Shown piece after piece: positions 16,901-23,240 of a DNA stretch of 44,039 bases; positions within the stretch are counted from its first letter, which is position 1; each line of letters starts with the position of its first letter. The DNA is from Bdellovibrionales bacterium (GTDB lineage Bacteria; Bdellovibrionota; Bdellovibrionia; Bdellovibrionales; JAMPXM01). The notes under the pieces were generated by a model, which saw only the letters and a list, made by a program, of their open reading frames with translations, was not told the DNA's origin and made no database searches. The stretch spans positions 1 through 44,039 of the forward strand of contig SYLX01000196.1 in the NCBI GenBank assembly GCA_005808505.1, written 5' to 3'. A program made the position numbers and the translations under genes.

Positions 16901-17161
16901 GGCATCAGCCCGCGTCATTCGCTGGTCGATGGTGGATACACGACGCAGCCTGAGTACTCGTACTGGTTTAAAGACGTCGGCTGGAAGGTCGAAAATTATG
17001 GCACCGAGCCGGATATCGAAGTGGAATTTCTTCCATCCGATTACGTGGCTGGTCGCGATCCTCAACTCGAGAAGGGGCTACGGATTTGTTTGGACCGGAT
17101 CGAAAAGAATCCGCCCGCAAAACCTGCCTTCGGCGATGTTCCGGATCTTTCTTTGCCTTGA
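13940..17161 (+). CDS. Tricorn protease homologue (S41 family)
   Basis: A 1073-residue tricorn-type serine protease. The N-terminal beta-propeller repeats carry WD40-like/PD40 blades (for example ALSPDGRYLAFSSTEEG), followed by a second propeller, a core C1 domain, a PDZ domain (around VGLEKGDLLVAIDGQPLS) and the C2 catalytic domain. The tetrad known from Thermoplasma tricorn is in place: Ser736-His737 (GTSHAY), Ser960 (AGSDGD) and Glu1023 (GTEPD). There is no signal peptide, so it is cytosolic, where tricorn trims peptides released by larger proteases into short products. AGGAGGTGGAGG precedes ATG 13940; an ATG three codons later is an alternative. It stands alone, 79 bases after the DUF4105 gene. 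Confidence 0.93.
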   Translation: MAQMSKDVSYSEGYYRSPTLSDDQIVFVSEDDLWTVDLEGGVARRLSSGLGKVRSAALSPDGRYLAFSSTEEGHAEVFMMAADGGEATRMTYLGCDTRVIGWTKTGEILFASNHQQAFARLTDIYALSLDHHEISKVPCGPATHVDFDVNGRMVIARHGGSDLAYWKRYRGGTAGEIWIDTKGGGEFKKLLKAPTNSARPFWVGKRIYFIADHEGTGNVYSVKEDGTDLQRHTNQREYYARGLNVHGTKLIFHAGGDLFVLDAKSDQAPRRVKVDYRSARTHLNRRFVSASAYLEDYELHPSGERAVISARGKTFNFDLWRGPVFQHGQEGALRYRLGRFLSDGKRVALVSDAGGEEAIEIHDHENRTVVDRLTSLDLGRTVEMKLSPVADEAIITNHRNELIWVDLVKRESRVLDRSPFTRIYGFNWSHDGTYVAYSCSEDERTNSIRVCDLKTWAVHRVTRPVLRDMTPFFDPQGEYLYFLSYREFDPVYDNLHFDLSFVRGCKPYLVTLRKDVLSPFSTDHPGRKNEKEKKSDVSKNGEGQRRLEIDFDGIEDRIVAFPVPDGRYGQLAATKEKVYFTRLPIKGSLKGDSYGEPASDAQLEMFDLETERMETIVGNMTSFRLSRDGKHLTYRSGNSLRVVKAGEKPPRETDDYRRGGWIDLERVQVPVRPRSEWRQMYREAWRLQRDHFWTEDMSKVDWVRVYERYLPLLDRVSSRSEVSDVIWEMQGELGTSHAYEIGGDYRSSPHYGVGFLGIECAFDETENAYRLMKVMKGDIWDDTCSSPLARAGVGLEKGDLLVAIDGQPLSRDHKPHQCLLHRAGKEVSVSFKKKGRGEVKTLAIKTLRSEQYLRYREWVEANRRFVYERSAGRIGYLHVPNMGPFGYSEFHRAFLTEIDRDGLIIDVRFNGGGHVSQLLLEKLARRRIGYSKSRWFGAYPYPTESPAGPMVALTNEYAGSDGDIFSHSFKLMKLGPLIGKRTWGGVIGISPRHSLVDGGYTTQPEYSYWFKDVGWKVENYGTEPDIEVEFLPSDYVAGRDPQLEKGLRICLDRIEKNPPAKPAFGDVPDLSLP

Positions 17162-17204
17162 TGAAGTTCAGGGCACGCAGCTCGCAGCAGGAGGGCGAAA
17201 AGCC

Positions 17205-17232
17205 TTGTCATTTCGGGCTCAAATGGTATCTA
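17205..17232 (+). promoter_or_regulatory. Promoter for the DUF6580 gene
   Basis: TTGTCA (17205-17210), a 16-base spacer and TATCTA (17227-17232) form a good sigma-70 match. It lies 26 bases before the start codon, with AGGAGG at 17243-17248 between them. Confidence 0.5.
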
Positions 17233-17257
17233 CCAGGAGATCAGGAGGACCTCCGCA

Positions 17258-17836
17258 GTGATGAAATTGAGCGCCGATCGCCAAGGTTTAAAGAGACATA
17301 GCGCCCCGCAATCGAACGAACGAATTTTCTGGGGTGTTCTCGCGATCATCTTAGTCGCCGCGGCTTTGCGCATCGTCGTGCAAGTCCCGAACTTTTCTCC
17401 TGTCGCTGGGATGGCGCTCTTTGCTGGAGCCTACCTGTCCCGCAAGGCTTGGGCCTTTATGGTTCCGCTCGCCGCCATGTTCGTTAGCGATCTGGCGCTT
17501 GGTTTCCACGCCGATATGCCGGCCGTTTATCTTTCCTTTGTTCTCGTAACGGCTCTGGGATTGGGTTTGCGCGAAAATCGCACCGTTGTTCGTGTCGGTC
17601 TTGCTTCGGTCGCGTCTTCGGTCCTTTTCTTTGCGCTTACGAACCTCTCGGTTTGGTGGACGAGCGCGATGTACACGCACGACTTCGAAGGTCTTGTTGC
17701 TTGTTTCGTAGCGGCAATTCCGTTTTTCCAAAACACCGCGGTGAGCGATATGATCGCAACCGGAGCTCTCTTCGGTGGCTGGGAACTCTTACATCGTTAC
17801 GTGATTCCGCAGCGCCAAGCTCAGCGTTCGAATTAG
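17258..17836 (+). CDS. DUF6580 family membrane protein
   Basis: A 192-residue protein with five or so membrane helices. The first hydrophobic block (ILVAAALRIVVQVPNFSPV) with the NFSPVAGMALFAGAY motif, and the later FALTNLSVWWTSAMY, match the DUF6580 family, described as putative transporters, possibly related to energy-coupling-factor S components. The substrate is unknown. The start may be GTG 17258 or the adjacent ATG 17261; AGGAGG at 17243-17248 is 9 or 12 bases away, favouring GTG slightly. Its own promoter suggests a single-gene unit. Confidence 0.8.
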   Translation: MMKLSADRQGLKRHSAPQSNERIFWGVLAIILVAAALRIVVQVPNFSPVAGMALFAGAYLSRKAWAFMVPLAAMFVSDLALGFHADMPAVYLSFVLVTALGLGLRENRTVVRVGLASVASSVLFFALTNLSVWWTSAMYTHDFEGLVACFVAAIPFFQNTAVSDMIATGALFGGWELLHRYVIPQRQAQRSN

Positions 17837-17982
17837 GTAAGTTGTTTAGTGGGCGGGCCCGAACGTGGGTTACGCTCGCTTATGGGTGGATTCGGCGCGC
17901 ACATCATTGTAGGATGCGCCTGCTCCTCGAGCTCAAAACGAGCACTGTGATTTTGATTCTGAACGGTTAGGACTCTTAAGGC

Positions 17983-18216
17983 ATGGCAGATAAAAACGAC
18001 GCTTGGCCCGAAAACGCCAAGGGCAAATTCTATGTGGACCGCACCTGCATCGCTTGCGACGCTTGCTGTATTGCCGCACCCGAGAACTTCAAAATGAATG
18101 AAGACGATGGACACGCTTTCTTGGCAAAGCAACCAGGCTCGGGCCCAGAGGAAGATCAATGTCGTGAAGCGATGGAAGGTTGCCCGGTCGAAGCTATCGG
18201 CCTCGACGGCGAGTAA
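17983..18216 (+). CDS. Small [4Fe-4S] ferredoxin
   Basis: A 77-residue acidic ferredoxin with one cluster site: Cys-x2-Cys-x2-Cys in RTCIACDACC near residue 23, and a distal Cys-Pro in EGCPVEAI near residue 66. The adjacent extra Cys (ACC) could alter the cluster type. It resembles the single-cluster ferredoxins of Bacillus and Desulfovibrio (Fer4_13/Fer4_15) and should carry electrons in the cytoplasm. The partner is not obvious locally. The ribosome site is modest (AAGG close, AGGA further). It is followed directly by a strong terminator, so it is a single-gene unit. Confidence 0.9.
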   Translation: MADKNDAWPENAKGKFYVDRTCIACDACCIAAPENFKMNEDDGHAFLAKQPGSGPEEDQCREAMEGCPVEAIGLDGE

Positions 18217-18243
18217 TCGATTCGTGAAAATTGAAGTCTTGCG

Positions 18244-18277
18244 AAAAGGCTCGGTGACCCCGGGCCTTTTTGTTTTT
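18244..18277 (+). terminator. Terminator after the ferredoxin gene
   Basis: An 11-bp stem (AAAAGGCTCGG / CCGGGCCTTTT, one G-U) with a five-base loop is followed by TTTTTGTTTTT. It lies between convergent genes; the T-run overlaps the stop codon of mscS. The opposite strand has only a four-T tail, so it mainly serves the ferredoxin. Confidence 0.85.
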
Positions 18278-19130
18278 AGTTATCCGGATGAAAACCGCGT
18301 TCGTGTCTGCGTGGGATTGTGTGTTCCGCAACCGTTTCCGCATTGAGAAGAAGGCGAGTCTGAAACGGAATCTGAATGTTCGCACGATCAAACGCTAGCT
18401 TAATGTCGCGGTAAAGATCGTTCTGAATCTGTAGCAGATTCTTCGTAAGCGTAAAAACTTGGAACTGAATATTTATGCCGGAGTCCGTGAATCCCCGATT
18501 GATGAAAAGAGGGGCTGGATCCTCGAGGCAATATTGATGGCGCCGAGCTTCGTCGCGGAGCACGCGCTCGACAACTCTTAAATCAGAATTCAACGCAACG
18601 ACGAGGTTGAAGTCAAAACGGCGAACCGGAAAATAAGAATGATTGGTGATGTTGGTCTTCACCAGCGTTTCGTTCGGGATTCGCACCATGAGGTTGTTGA
18701 ACGTGCGAATCTTGCTTGAGAGAAGATCAATCGACATGACTTCACCGGTGATCTCTCCGACTTGGATCACGTCCCCAACGCCGAAAGGTCTTTCAAGCAT
18801 CAAGAACAAGCCACTGATCAAGTTCGACGCCGATGTCTGTGCAGCGAAGCCGACAGCGACCGTCAAGACGCCTGCGGCACCTAGGAGCACGCGGATATCA
18901 AATCCCATTTGCCCTAACGCCGCGGCGAACGACGCAAAAAGAAGGCCGTAGTACGAGATCTTCGTCAGCAAGATTCTTTGTTGCGGATCAAGTTGGGTGA
19001 ACCGCTCAACCGCCGAGCGAGAGCGTCTGGCGAGAAAACTACCGACGATCAAAATCAATGCCGCGACCAGAACGCGCGCGAGCTGCTCACCGCTCAAGAT
19101 CTTTGTGAAGTCGATACCGGCGAAGTTCAT
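18276..19130 (-). CDS. mscS: Small-conductance mechanosensitive channel, MscS family
   Basis: A 284-residue MscS-type channel. TM1 is near residues 18-36 (VLVAALILIVGSFLA), TM2 near 58-75, and the pore helix TM3 is in VGFAAQTSASNLISGLFLM, followed by the family signature LERPFGVGDVIQVGEITG and the cytoplasmic beta domain (VRIPNETLVKTNITN). It should release solutes on osmotic downshift. Its ATG shares one base with the stop of the upstream DUF432 gene (TAATG), so the two are translationally coupled. The length and layout are those of a minimal MscS. Confidence 0.93.
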   Translation of the reverse strand: MNFAGIDFTKILSGEQLARVLVAALILIVGSFLARRSRSAVERFTQLDPQQRILLTKISYYGLLFASFAAALGQMGFDIRVLLGAAGVLTVAVGFAAQTSASNLISGLFLMLERPFGVGDVIQVGEITGEVMSIDLLSSKIRTFNNLMVRIPNETLVKTNITNHSYFPVRRFDFNLVVALNSDLRVVERVLRDEARRHQYCLEDPAPLFINRGFTDSGINIQFQVFTLTKNLLQIQNDLYRDIKLAFDRANIQIPFQTRLLLNAETVAEHTIPRRHERGFHPDN

Positions 19131-19951
19131 TACACCCAGCTCCTCTCGCGAAAGAAGGCGCTAAAGGCGCGAACGACCGAGCTAGGCGTTTGCACCGATT
19201 GGCGAGGTCCCGCGACAAATTGGCTTGGACTCGCGTCAAGTGGAGGCTGACGGTCGATTCTTAACGAAGCCATTTCGGTGTCTTCGCGGCGCTCGAGTGA
19301 GAACGCATCGGTCCAGAATCCCGTGCGCGGAGAGTAAAACAGAGACAGACGTGGCAGCGGAACGTTGATCTTGTCGAGTTGAAGCGCGTCGGAACCAGCG
19401 TTCCGAATGGACACGGTGCTAATCGCGCAGTGAAGACGAAGTGGCACTTCGCGAAGATCGAGGAAAGCCGGCACCGTACTCGCGTAGCACAATTCACCCG
19501 CAACCGACATCGGGCCAAACCAAGTATCCGAGAGTCTGTAGGTAGGAATCTCGTGCAAAAGTTTCGACGGCTCAGCCATTTCAATTCGCAAATGCAGAGG
19601 AGATAAAACGTAAAGCTGAACGGTCTCGTTCGGCAAAACGCTCAACGGCGTTTCAAGTCTTGTCACGATCGGCCGATCGGGGAGAGCCGGAGCGAAGATC
19701 AAGTCTTGACGAGCGGCCGATCCAAAAACGCAGTGAACTTGATTCGCATCGTGCGGAATCGGATCATGACTAGCGCCAGGAACAACGCGGACGCGAGGAT
19801 CCAACCAATCGCCTTGATGTGCCCACGAGATGCGCCACTGATGAGTCATGTGGCGCATCCACACTTGAAGCGGACCGATCTGCCAGAGATCCGTGCGTTC
19901 AGGTTCGATCGTGTGGCGGCCCCACCAGCTGTTGAAATTCATCGGCGTCAT
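19130..19951 (-). CDS. DUF432-like protein coupled to mscS
   Basis: A 273-residue soluble protein with no signal peptide or membrane segment and a high Trp and Pro content. The middle part (LSVLPNETVQLYVLSPLHLRIE, GELCYAST, VSIRNAGSDALQLDKINVPLP, LSLFYS) follows the pattern I associate with DUF432, a domain of unknown function known mostly from archaea and found beside mscS genes in some bacteria; this assignment is by pattern, not by search. The gene overlaps mscS by one base (TAATG), which strongly suggests the products act together, perhaps as a cytoplasmic modulator of the channel. AGGG sits 9 bases before ATG 19951. Confidence 0.75.
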   Translation of the reverse strand: MTPMNFNSWWGRHTIEPERTDLWQIGPLQVWMRHMTHQWRISWAHQGDWLDPRVRVVPGASHDPIPHDANQVHCVFGSAARQDLIFAPALPDRPIVTRLETPLSVLPNETVQLYVLSPLHLRIEMAEPSKLLHEIPTYRLSDTWFGPMSVAGELCYASTVPAFLDLREVPLRLHCAISTVSIRNAGSDALQLDKINVPLPRLSLFYSPRTGFWTDAFSLERREDTEMASLRIDRQPPLDASPSQFVAGPRQSVQTPSSVVRAFSAFFRERSWV

Positions 19952-20321
19952 GCGATTTACCCTATCAATCGCACTTATGGGTGTAAAGCGTTTGGGAAAA
20001 GGATTTCTTATAGCCTGGTCGACTTGACAACGGCGGCGTCGAACTCATCTTTTTCATTTGCCCTTCTCAGTTCAGTGAATTCATTCGCAAAATTTTTCTT
20101 CCACCAAAACCGGTTTTGTTTTTGCCTTCCTTGACAGCTTTTCAAGCCTGCACATCTTGATGGCGTAACGGAGAGACTGGTCGAGGCAAAGAGTAGTCGA
20201 GACGAAATCTCCTTTGCGTAACGAAACGTGCCTGCACTGGTTCATCAGCTCGCGAGAAATACGATGATCGTGCAGGCCGAATAACAAAACGAAACCACGA
20301 CTGTTTTTTTAGGAGGATCAT
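19952..20321. promoter_or_regulatory. Divergent region with structured hsp20 leader
   Basis: There is no convincing gene in these 370 bases. TTGACA occurs at 20024-20029 and 20131-20136 without strong -10 partners. A palindrome AAAACCGGTTTT is at 20106-20117, CTTGA/TCAAG arms at 20130-20146, and the direct repeat GCGTAACG occurs twice (about 20163 and 20216). Two possible hairpins lie in the hsp20 leader: GGAGA...TCTCC (about 20170-20212) and GCCTGCAC...GTGCAGGC (20230-20277). No CIRCE element was seen. Confidence 0.4.
20230..20277 (+). promoter_or_regulatory. Hairpin in the hsp20 5' leader
   Basis: Arms GCCTGCAC (20230-20237) and GTGCAGGC (20270-20277) are perfectly complementary. Inside them TCATC (20242-20246) pairs with GATGA (20263-20267) around a 16-base loop. 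It ends 33 bases before the AGGAGG of hsp20. It could be a regulatory leader or an operator; heat-shock genes often use thermosensitive leaders, but this is inference. Confidence 0.45.
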
Positions 20322-20819
20322 ATGAAAGACGTTCAATCACGCACGCAACGTAGCCCGATGGTGTTCAACTCTATCTTCGAAGACTTCGATCGCATCTTCG
20401 ACGGCTTTGCGGCTCCCGTGCTTCGTCAAAATTCTTCGTTTGTTCCAGCTTACGAGTTGGTTGAAGACGATAAAGGTTATTTGTTGAGTTTTGATGTGCC
20501 CGGAATTCCCAAAGACCAGATCCAAGTTGAAATCAAAGACAACCAACTTCGCGTCTGGGGCGAGCGCAAGTTCGAGAACGCGCAACCCGAAGGTAAACGC
20601 ATGTTCACCGAACGCCGATACGGCCGGTTCGAACGCGTGTTCACTCTTCCGGCCGATGTCGACGGAGATAAAATCCAAGCTCATCACGAAGATGGTGTGT
20701 TGCATCTGATGCTTCCGAAGACCGAAAAAGTCCAAGCGAAGTCGATCAAAATCGAGTCCGGTCCGACCGGCTTTTTCAGTAGGCTCGTCGGCAATAAAGA
20801 CGAAAAGAAAGTTCAGTAA
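20322..20819 (+). CDS. hsp20: Hsp20/alpha-crystallin small heat shock protein
   Basis: A 165-residue small heat shock protein. The alpha-crystallin domain runs from about residue 45 to 140: SFVPAYELVEDDKGYLLSFD, VPGIPKDQIQVEIKDNQL, a charged loop (FENAQPEGKRMFTERRYG) and RFERVFTLPADVD. It ends with the LHLMLPK strand, and a C-terminal extension follows that lacks a clean I-x-I. It should act as an ATP-independent holdase. The ribosome site AGGAGG is close to consensus, 5 bases from ATG. It lies in a block with trehalose and polyphosphate genes, consistent with stress function, and is closed by a strong bidirectional terminator. Confidence 0.95.
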   Translation: MKDVQSRTQRSPMVFNSIFEDFDRIFDGFAAPVLRQNSSFVPAYELVEDDKGYLLSFDVPGIPKDQIQVEIKDNQLRVWGERKFENAQPEGKRMFTERRYGRFERVFTLPADVDGDKIQAHHEDGVLHLMLPKTEKVQAKSIKIESGPTGFFSRLVGNKDEKKVQ

Positions 20820-20827
20820 GCGGAACG

Positions 20828-20864
20828 AAAAAAAGCCCGGCTCTTTGTGAGTCCGGGCTTTTTT
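20828..20864. terminator. Bidirectional terminator hsp20 / otsAB
   Basis: GCCCGG / CCGGGC arms are extended by A/T tracts (AAAAAA / TTTTTT) on each side of a 12-base loop, giving a U-tail in both directions. It lies between the stops of convergent genes (20819 and 20887). Confidence 0.92.
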
Positions 20865-20886
20865 ATTCAAAATTCGGCGTGCGTGA

Positions 20887-23157
20887 TCAGTGCTTCAGCG
20901 TGAAGTCGCTTGGCGCAACCGAGGTACGAAACTGTCTCTGCGGACGCAAACGACTGTCGATCATCGCCGTCAAATTCAAAAGGAAGTCGACGACCTGAGT
21001 TTGCGAACCGAGGGCGAAATCGGCGCTGCTCGGGCCGCTGCCAACGCGTACCGAGAGACCACGACCTTTCACGGCGTGGAAGAGATCTTCATCCGTGCGG
21101 TCGTCACCGAGCGCGAGCGCAACCGACGAGTGATCGGGATCTTGGTTCCCCATGTAATCGCTCGCGAAGACACCTTTATCCGCCTCTACCGCGCGGACTT
21201 CGATCACTTTTTTGCCTCGTAGAATGCTGACCGGCAAATTCGCCAAGCCGAGTTCCAATTCCTGTGCAAGCTTACGCGATTGAAGTTCCGCGTAGTCTTG
21301 CGGTGACTGACGATAGTGCCACGCGATAGCGAAATGCTTTTTCTCTACCTGGCTGTAAGGGACGCGTGCCGCGTAATCCGAAATAATCTTGAGAGCCGTA
21401 GGATACCAGATCGAACGGCTACGGTGAATGCGGCGCTGCCAACGACCCGTTGTCGGATCAAATGCTTTTGCGCCGTGCTCGGCGGCCATGATGACAGGGA
21501 TTTCCTCAAATTGTTTGTCGAGGAAGCGACTATCACGTCCGCTGATGATCACGAGATCAAGCCAAGGATATCGGCAGAGCCCGCGGATTTTCTTACGAAG
21601 CTCGGGAGTCAGAACCGCAAGTTCCGGCGATGATTCGATCGGAACTAGAGTTCCGTCGTAATCAAGGAAGAGAGTCAACCGGCTGGGTGCCGTTTCCATC
21701 AGCCGATCAACAATTGGCTTAAGTGCTTGGTGATCGACCGCGATGATCGGCGGCCCTTCTGACAGCTCGGGTTCTTGTTTTTCGAGCTCAGCGATGAAAG
21801 TCTCGGCCCAGTTTGTTGCGGTGTACTTCTTCAAGTAGTTTTGCATCGTCTCCAGGCGTGCCACTTTTTCTTGTTTGGGCATCTCCATCGCGAGTTGCAT
21901 TTTGCGAGCGGTGTCTTCGAGATCCCAAGGGTTGACGGGAATCGTGTGACTGAGGGTCGAGATCGCGCCTGCGAATTCGCTCAAGAGCACGACGCCTGGA
22001 CGGTCGGTATCTTGGCTCGCGATGAATTCAAGCGCGACGAGGTTCATACCGTCGCGCTTACTCGAGACAAGAAGTGCGTCAGAAGTTCTGTAAAGAGCTA
22101 ACATCTGATCGAACGTGACGCTTGCGTGAATATATTGAATCGGCGTCCAGTTCGGAGTCGAGAATTCTCCGTTGATTTCCCCAACCAACCGCGCCGTCTC
22201 GCGCGCAAGCTCCATGTATACCGGCACGCCTTGACGAGTCGGCACGGCAACTTGAAGGAGGCTGACCTTTTCACGATATTGAGGGAAGCGATGTAAAAGC
22301 GTTCGGAACGCCTTGAGCTTAAGATCGAGTCCCTTCATGTAATCAAGGCGATCGACTCCCAAAAACTGGAAGTGCGGCTTCGCCATCTCTTTCGAGAGAG
22401 TCTTCACTTTCGATTCTTTTGAGCGTTTTACGAAATGATCCGTATCAATGCTGACGGGGAAGACGCCCAAACGCGTCGTCCGGTTGCCGCGGCGAATGCT
22501 GAGAAACTGCGATTCGATCCCGAGCAGACGAAGTGTCGAGCTGCAGAAGTGCTGAAGGTATGCATAGTCGTGGAAACCCACGAGATCGGATGCAAGGAGT
22601 GAATCCAAAATCTCTTCTCGCACGGGGAGTTGACGGAAAAGCTCCGAGCTCGGGAACGGCACATGTAGAAAGAAACCGATCCGCAGCTCAGGTCGTAAGC
22701 TCTTCAGGATTTTCGGTACGAGGAACAAGTGGAAGTCGTGAACCCAAACGAGATCATCCGGGCGCGCGATTTCTGCAATTTCGCGAGCGATGCGTTCGTT
22801 GACTTCAACGTACGACTTCCAGTGCTTCATATCGAAAGCAACTAGTTCAGGTTGATAATGCAAAAGGGGCCAGAGTACGTCGTTGCAGAGTCCGTTGTAG
22901 TAGGAGTCGTAGAGATCTTTGGGCGTAAATACGGGATGGTATTCCCAAGTGTTTGAACCTGCGGAGAGAGTCTTTTGCAGTTGGGGCCATGCCTGCGGAG
23001 TCAGATGGTCGGGAGCAGTTCCAACCCAAAGACGTTCGCCTTTGGTTTTTACTCCACTGAGAGCAGATACGAGACCGCCGGAACTTTGCGTGACCTTGTT
23101 GCCATCAGAACTGAGAGAGAAGGGAAGTCGGTTCGCTACGGTAATCCATCTCGCCAT
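20887..23157 (-). CDS. otsAB: Bifunctional trehalose-6-phosphate synthase/phosphatase
   Basis: A 756-residue fusion. The N-terminal GT20 synthase domain shows NRLPFSLSS, the arginine-containing FFLHVPFPSSELFRQLP, VWVHDFHL, GVFPVSIDTDHF, VDRLDYMKGL and SKRDGMNLVALEF, which bind glucose-6-phosphate and UDP-glucose. From about residue 490 a HAD phosphatase domain follows: nucleophile motif LDYDGTLV, ISGRDSRFL, AEHGAKA and GDDRTDEDLF. One chain should therefore make trehalose from UDP-glucose and glucose-6-phosphate. ATG 23157 is chosen because GGAG precedes it and the synthase fold begins directly (MARWITVANRL); a longer upstream reading frame would overlap the divergent gene. It is transcribed away from a GH15 gene. 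Confidence 0.95.
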   Translation of the reverse strand: MARWITVANRLPFSLSSDGNKVTQSSGGLVSALSGVKTKGERLWVGTAPDHLTPQAWPQLQKTLSAGSNTWEYHPVFTPKDLYDSYYNGLCNDVLWPLLHYQPELVAFDMKHWKSYVEVNERIAREIAEIARPDDLVWVHDFHLFLVPKILKSLRPELRIGFFLHVPFPSSELFRQLPVREEILDSLLASDLVGFHDYAYLQHFCSSTLRLLGIESQFLSIRRGNRTTRLGVFPVSIDTDHFVKRSKESKVKTLSKEMAKPHFQFLGVDRLDYMKGLDLKLKAFRTLLHRFPQYREKVSLLQVAVPTRQGVPVYMELARETARLVGEINGEFSTPNWTPIQYIHASVTFDQMLALYRTSDALLVSSKRDGMNLVALEFIASQDTDRPGVVLLSEFAGAISTLSHTIPVNPWDLEDTARKMQLAMEMPKQEKVARLETMQNYLKKYTATNWAETFIAELEKQEPELSEGPPIIAVDHQALKPIVDRLMETAPSRLTLFLDYDGTLVPIESSPELAVLTPELRKKIRGLCRYPWLDLVIISGRDSRFLDKQFEEIPVIMAAEHGAKAFDPTTGRWQRRIHRSRSIWYPTALKIISDYAARVPYSQVEKKHFAIAWHYRQSPQDYAELQSRKLAQELELGLANLPVSILRGKKVIEVRAVEADKGVFASDYMGNQDPDHSSVALALGDDRTDEDLFHAVKGRGLSVRVGSGPSSADFALGSQTQVVDFLLNLTAMIDSRLRPQRQFRTSVAPSDFTLKH

Positions 23158-23240
23158 ATTTGGCTCCAATTCACAATTTCTACACAAGTCGTTCAAGGAT
23201 GGAAACACGTCAGCCGGATAGATTGAAAAAAGGGTGTTGA
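23158..23240. promoter_or_regulatory. Divergent promoter region otsAB / GH15
   Basis: This 83-base gap must hold the start signals of both genes unless promoters lie inside the coding regions. GGAG (minus strand) and AAGGG (plus strand) ribosome sites are present. No confident -35/-10 pair was found on either strand. Confidence 0.4.

Noticed and set aside
20100-20160. Heat-shock sigma or CIRCE control of hsp20
   Set aside because: No TTAGCACTC-N9-GAGTGCTAA and no CCCCAT-type -10 at proper spacing; only generic TTGACA elements.
20081-20336. Two minus-strand frames of 64-68 codons upstream of hsp20
   Set aside because: They overlap each other and the hsp20 leader, lack ribosome sites and show no protein pattern; the hairpins explain the sequence better.
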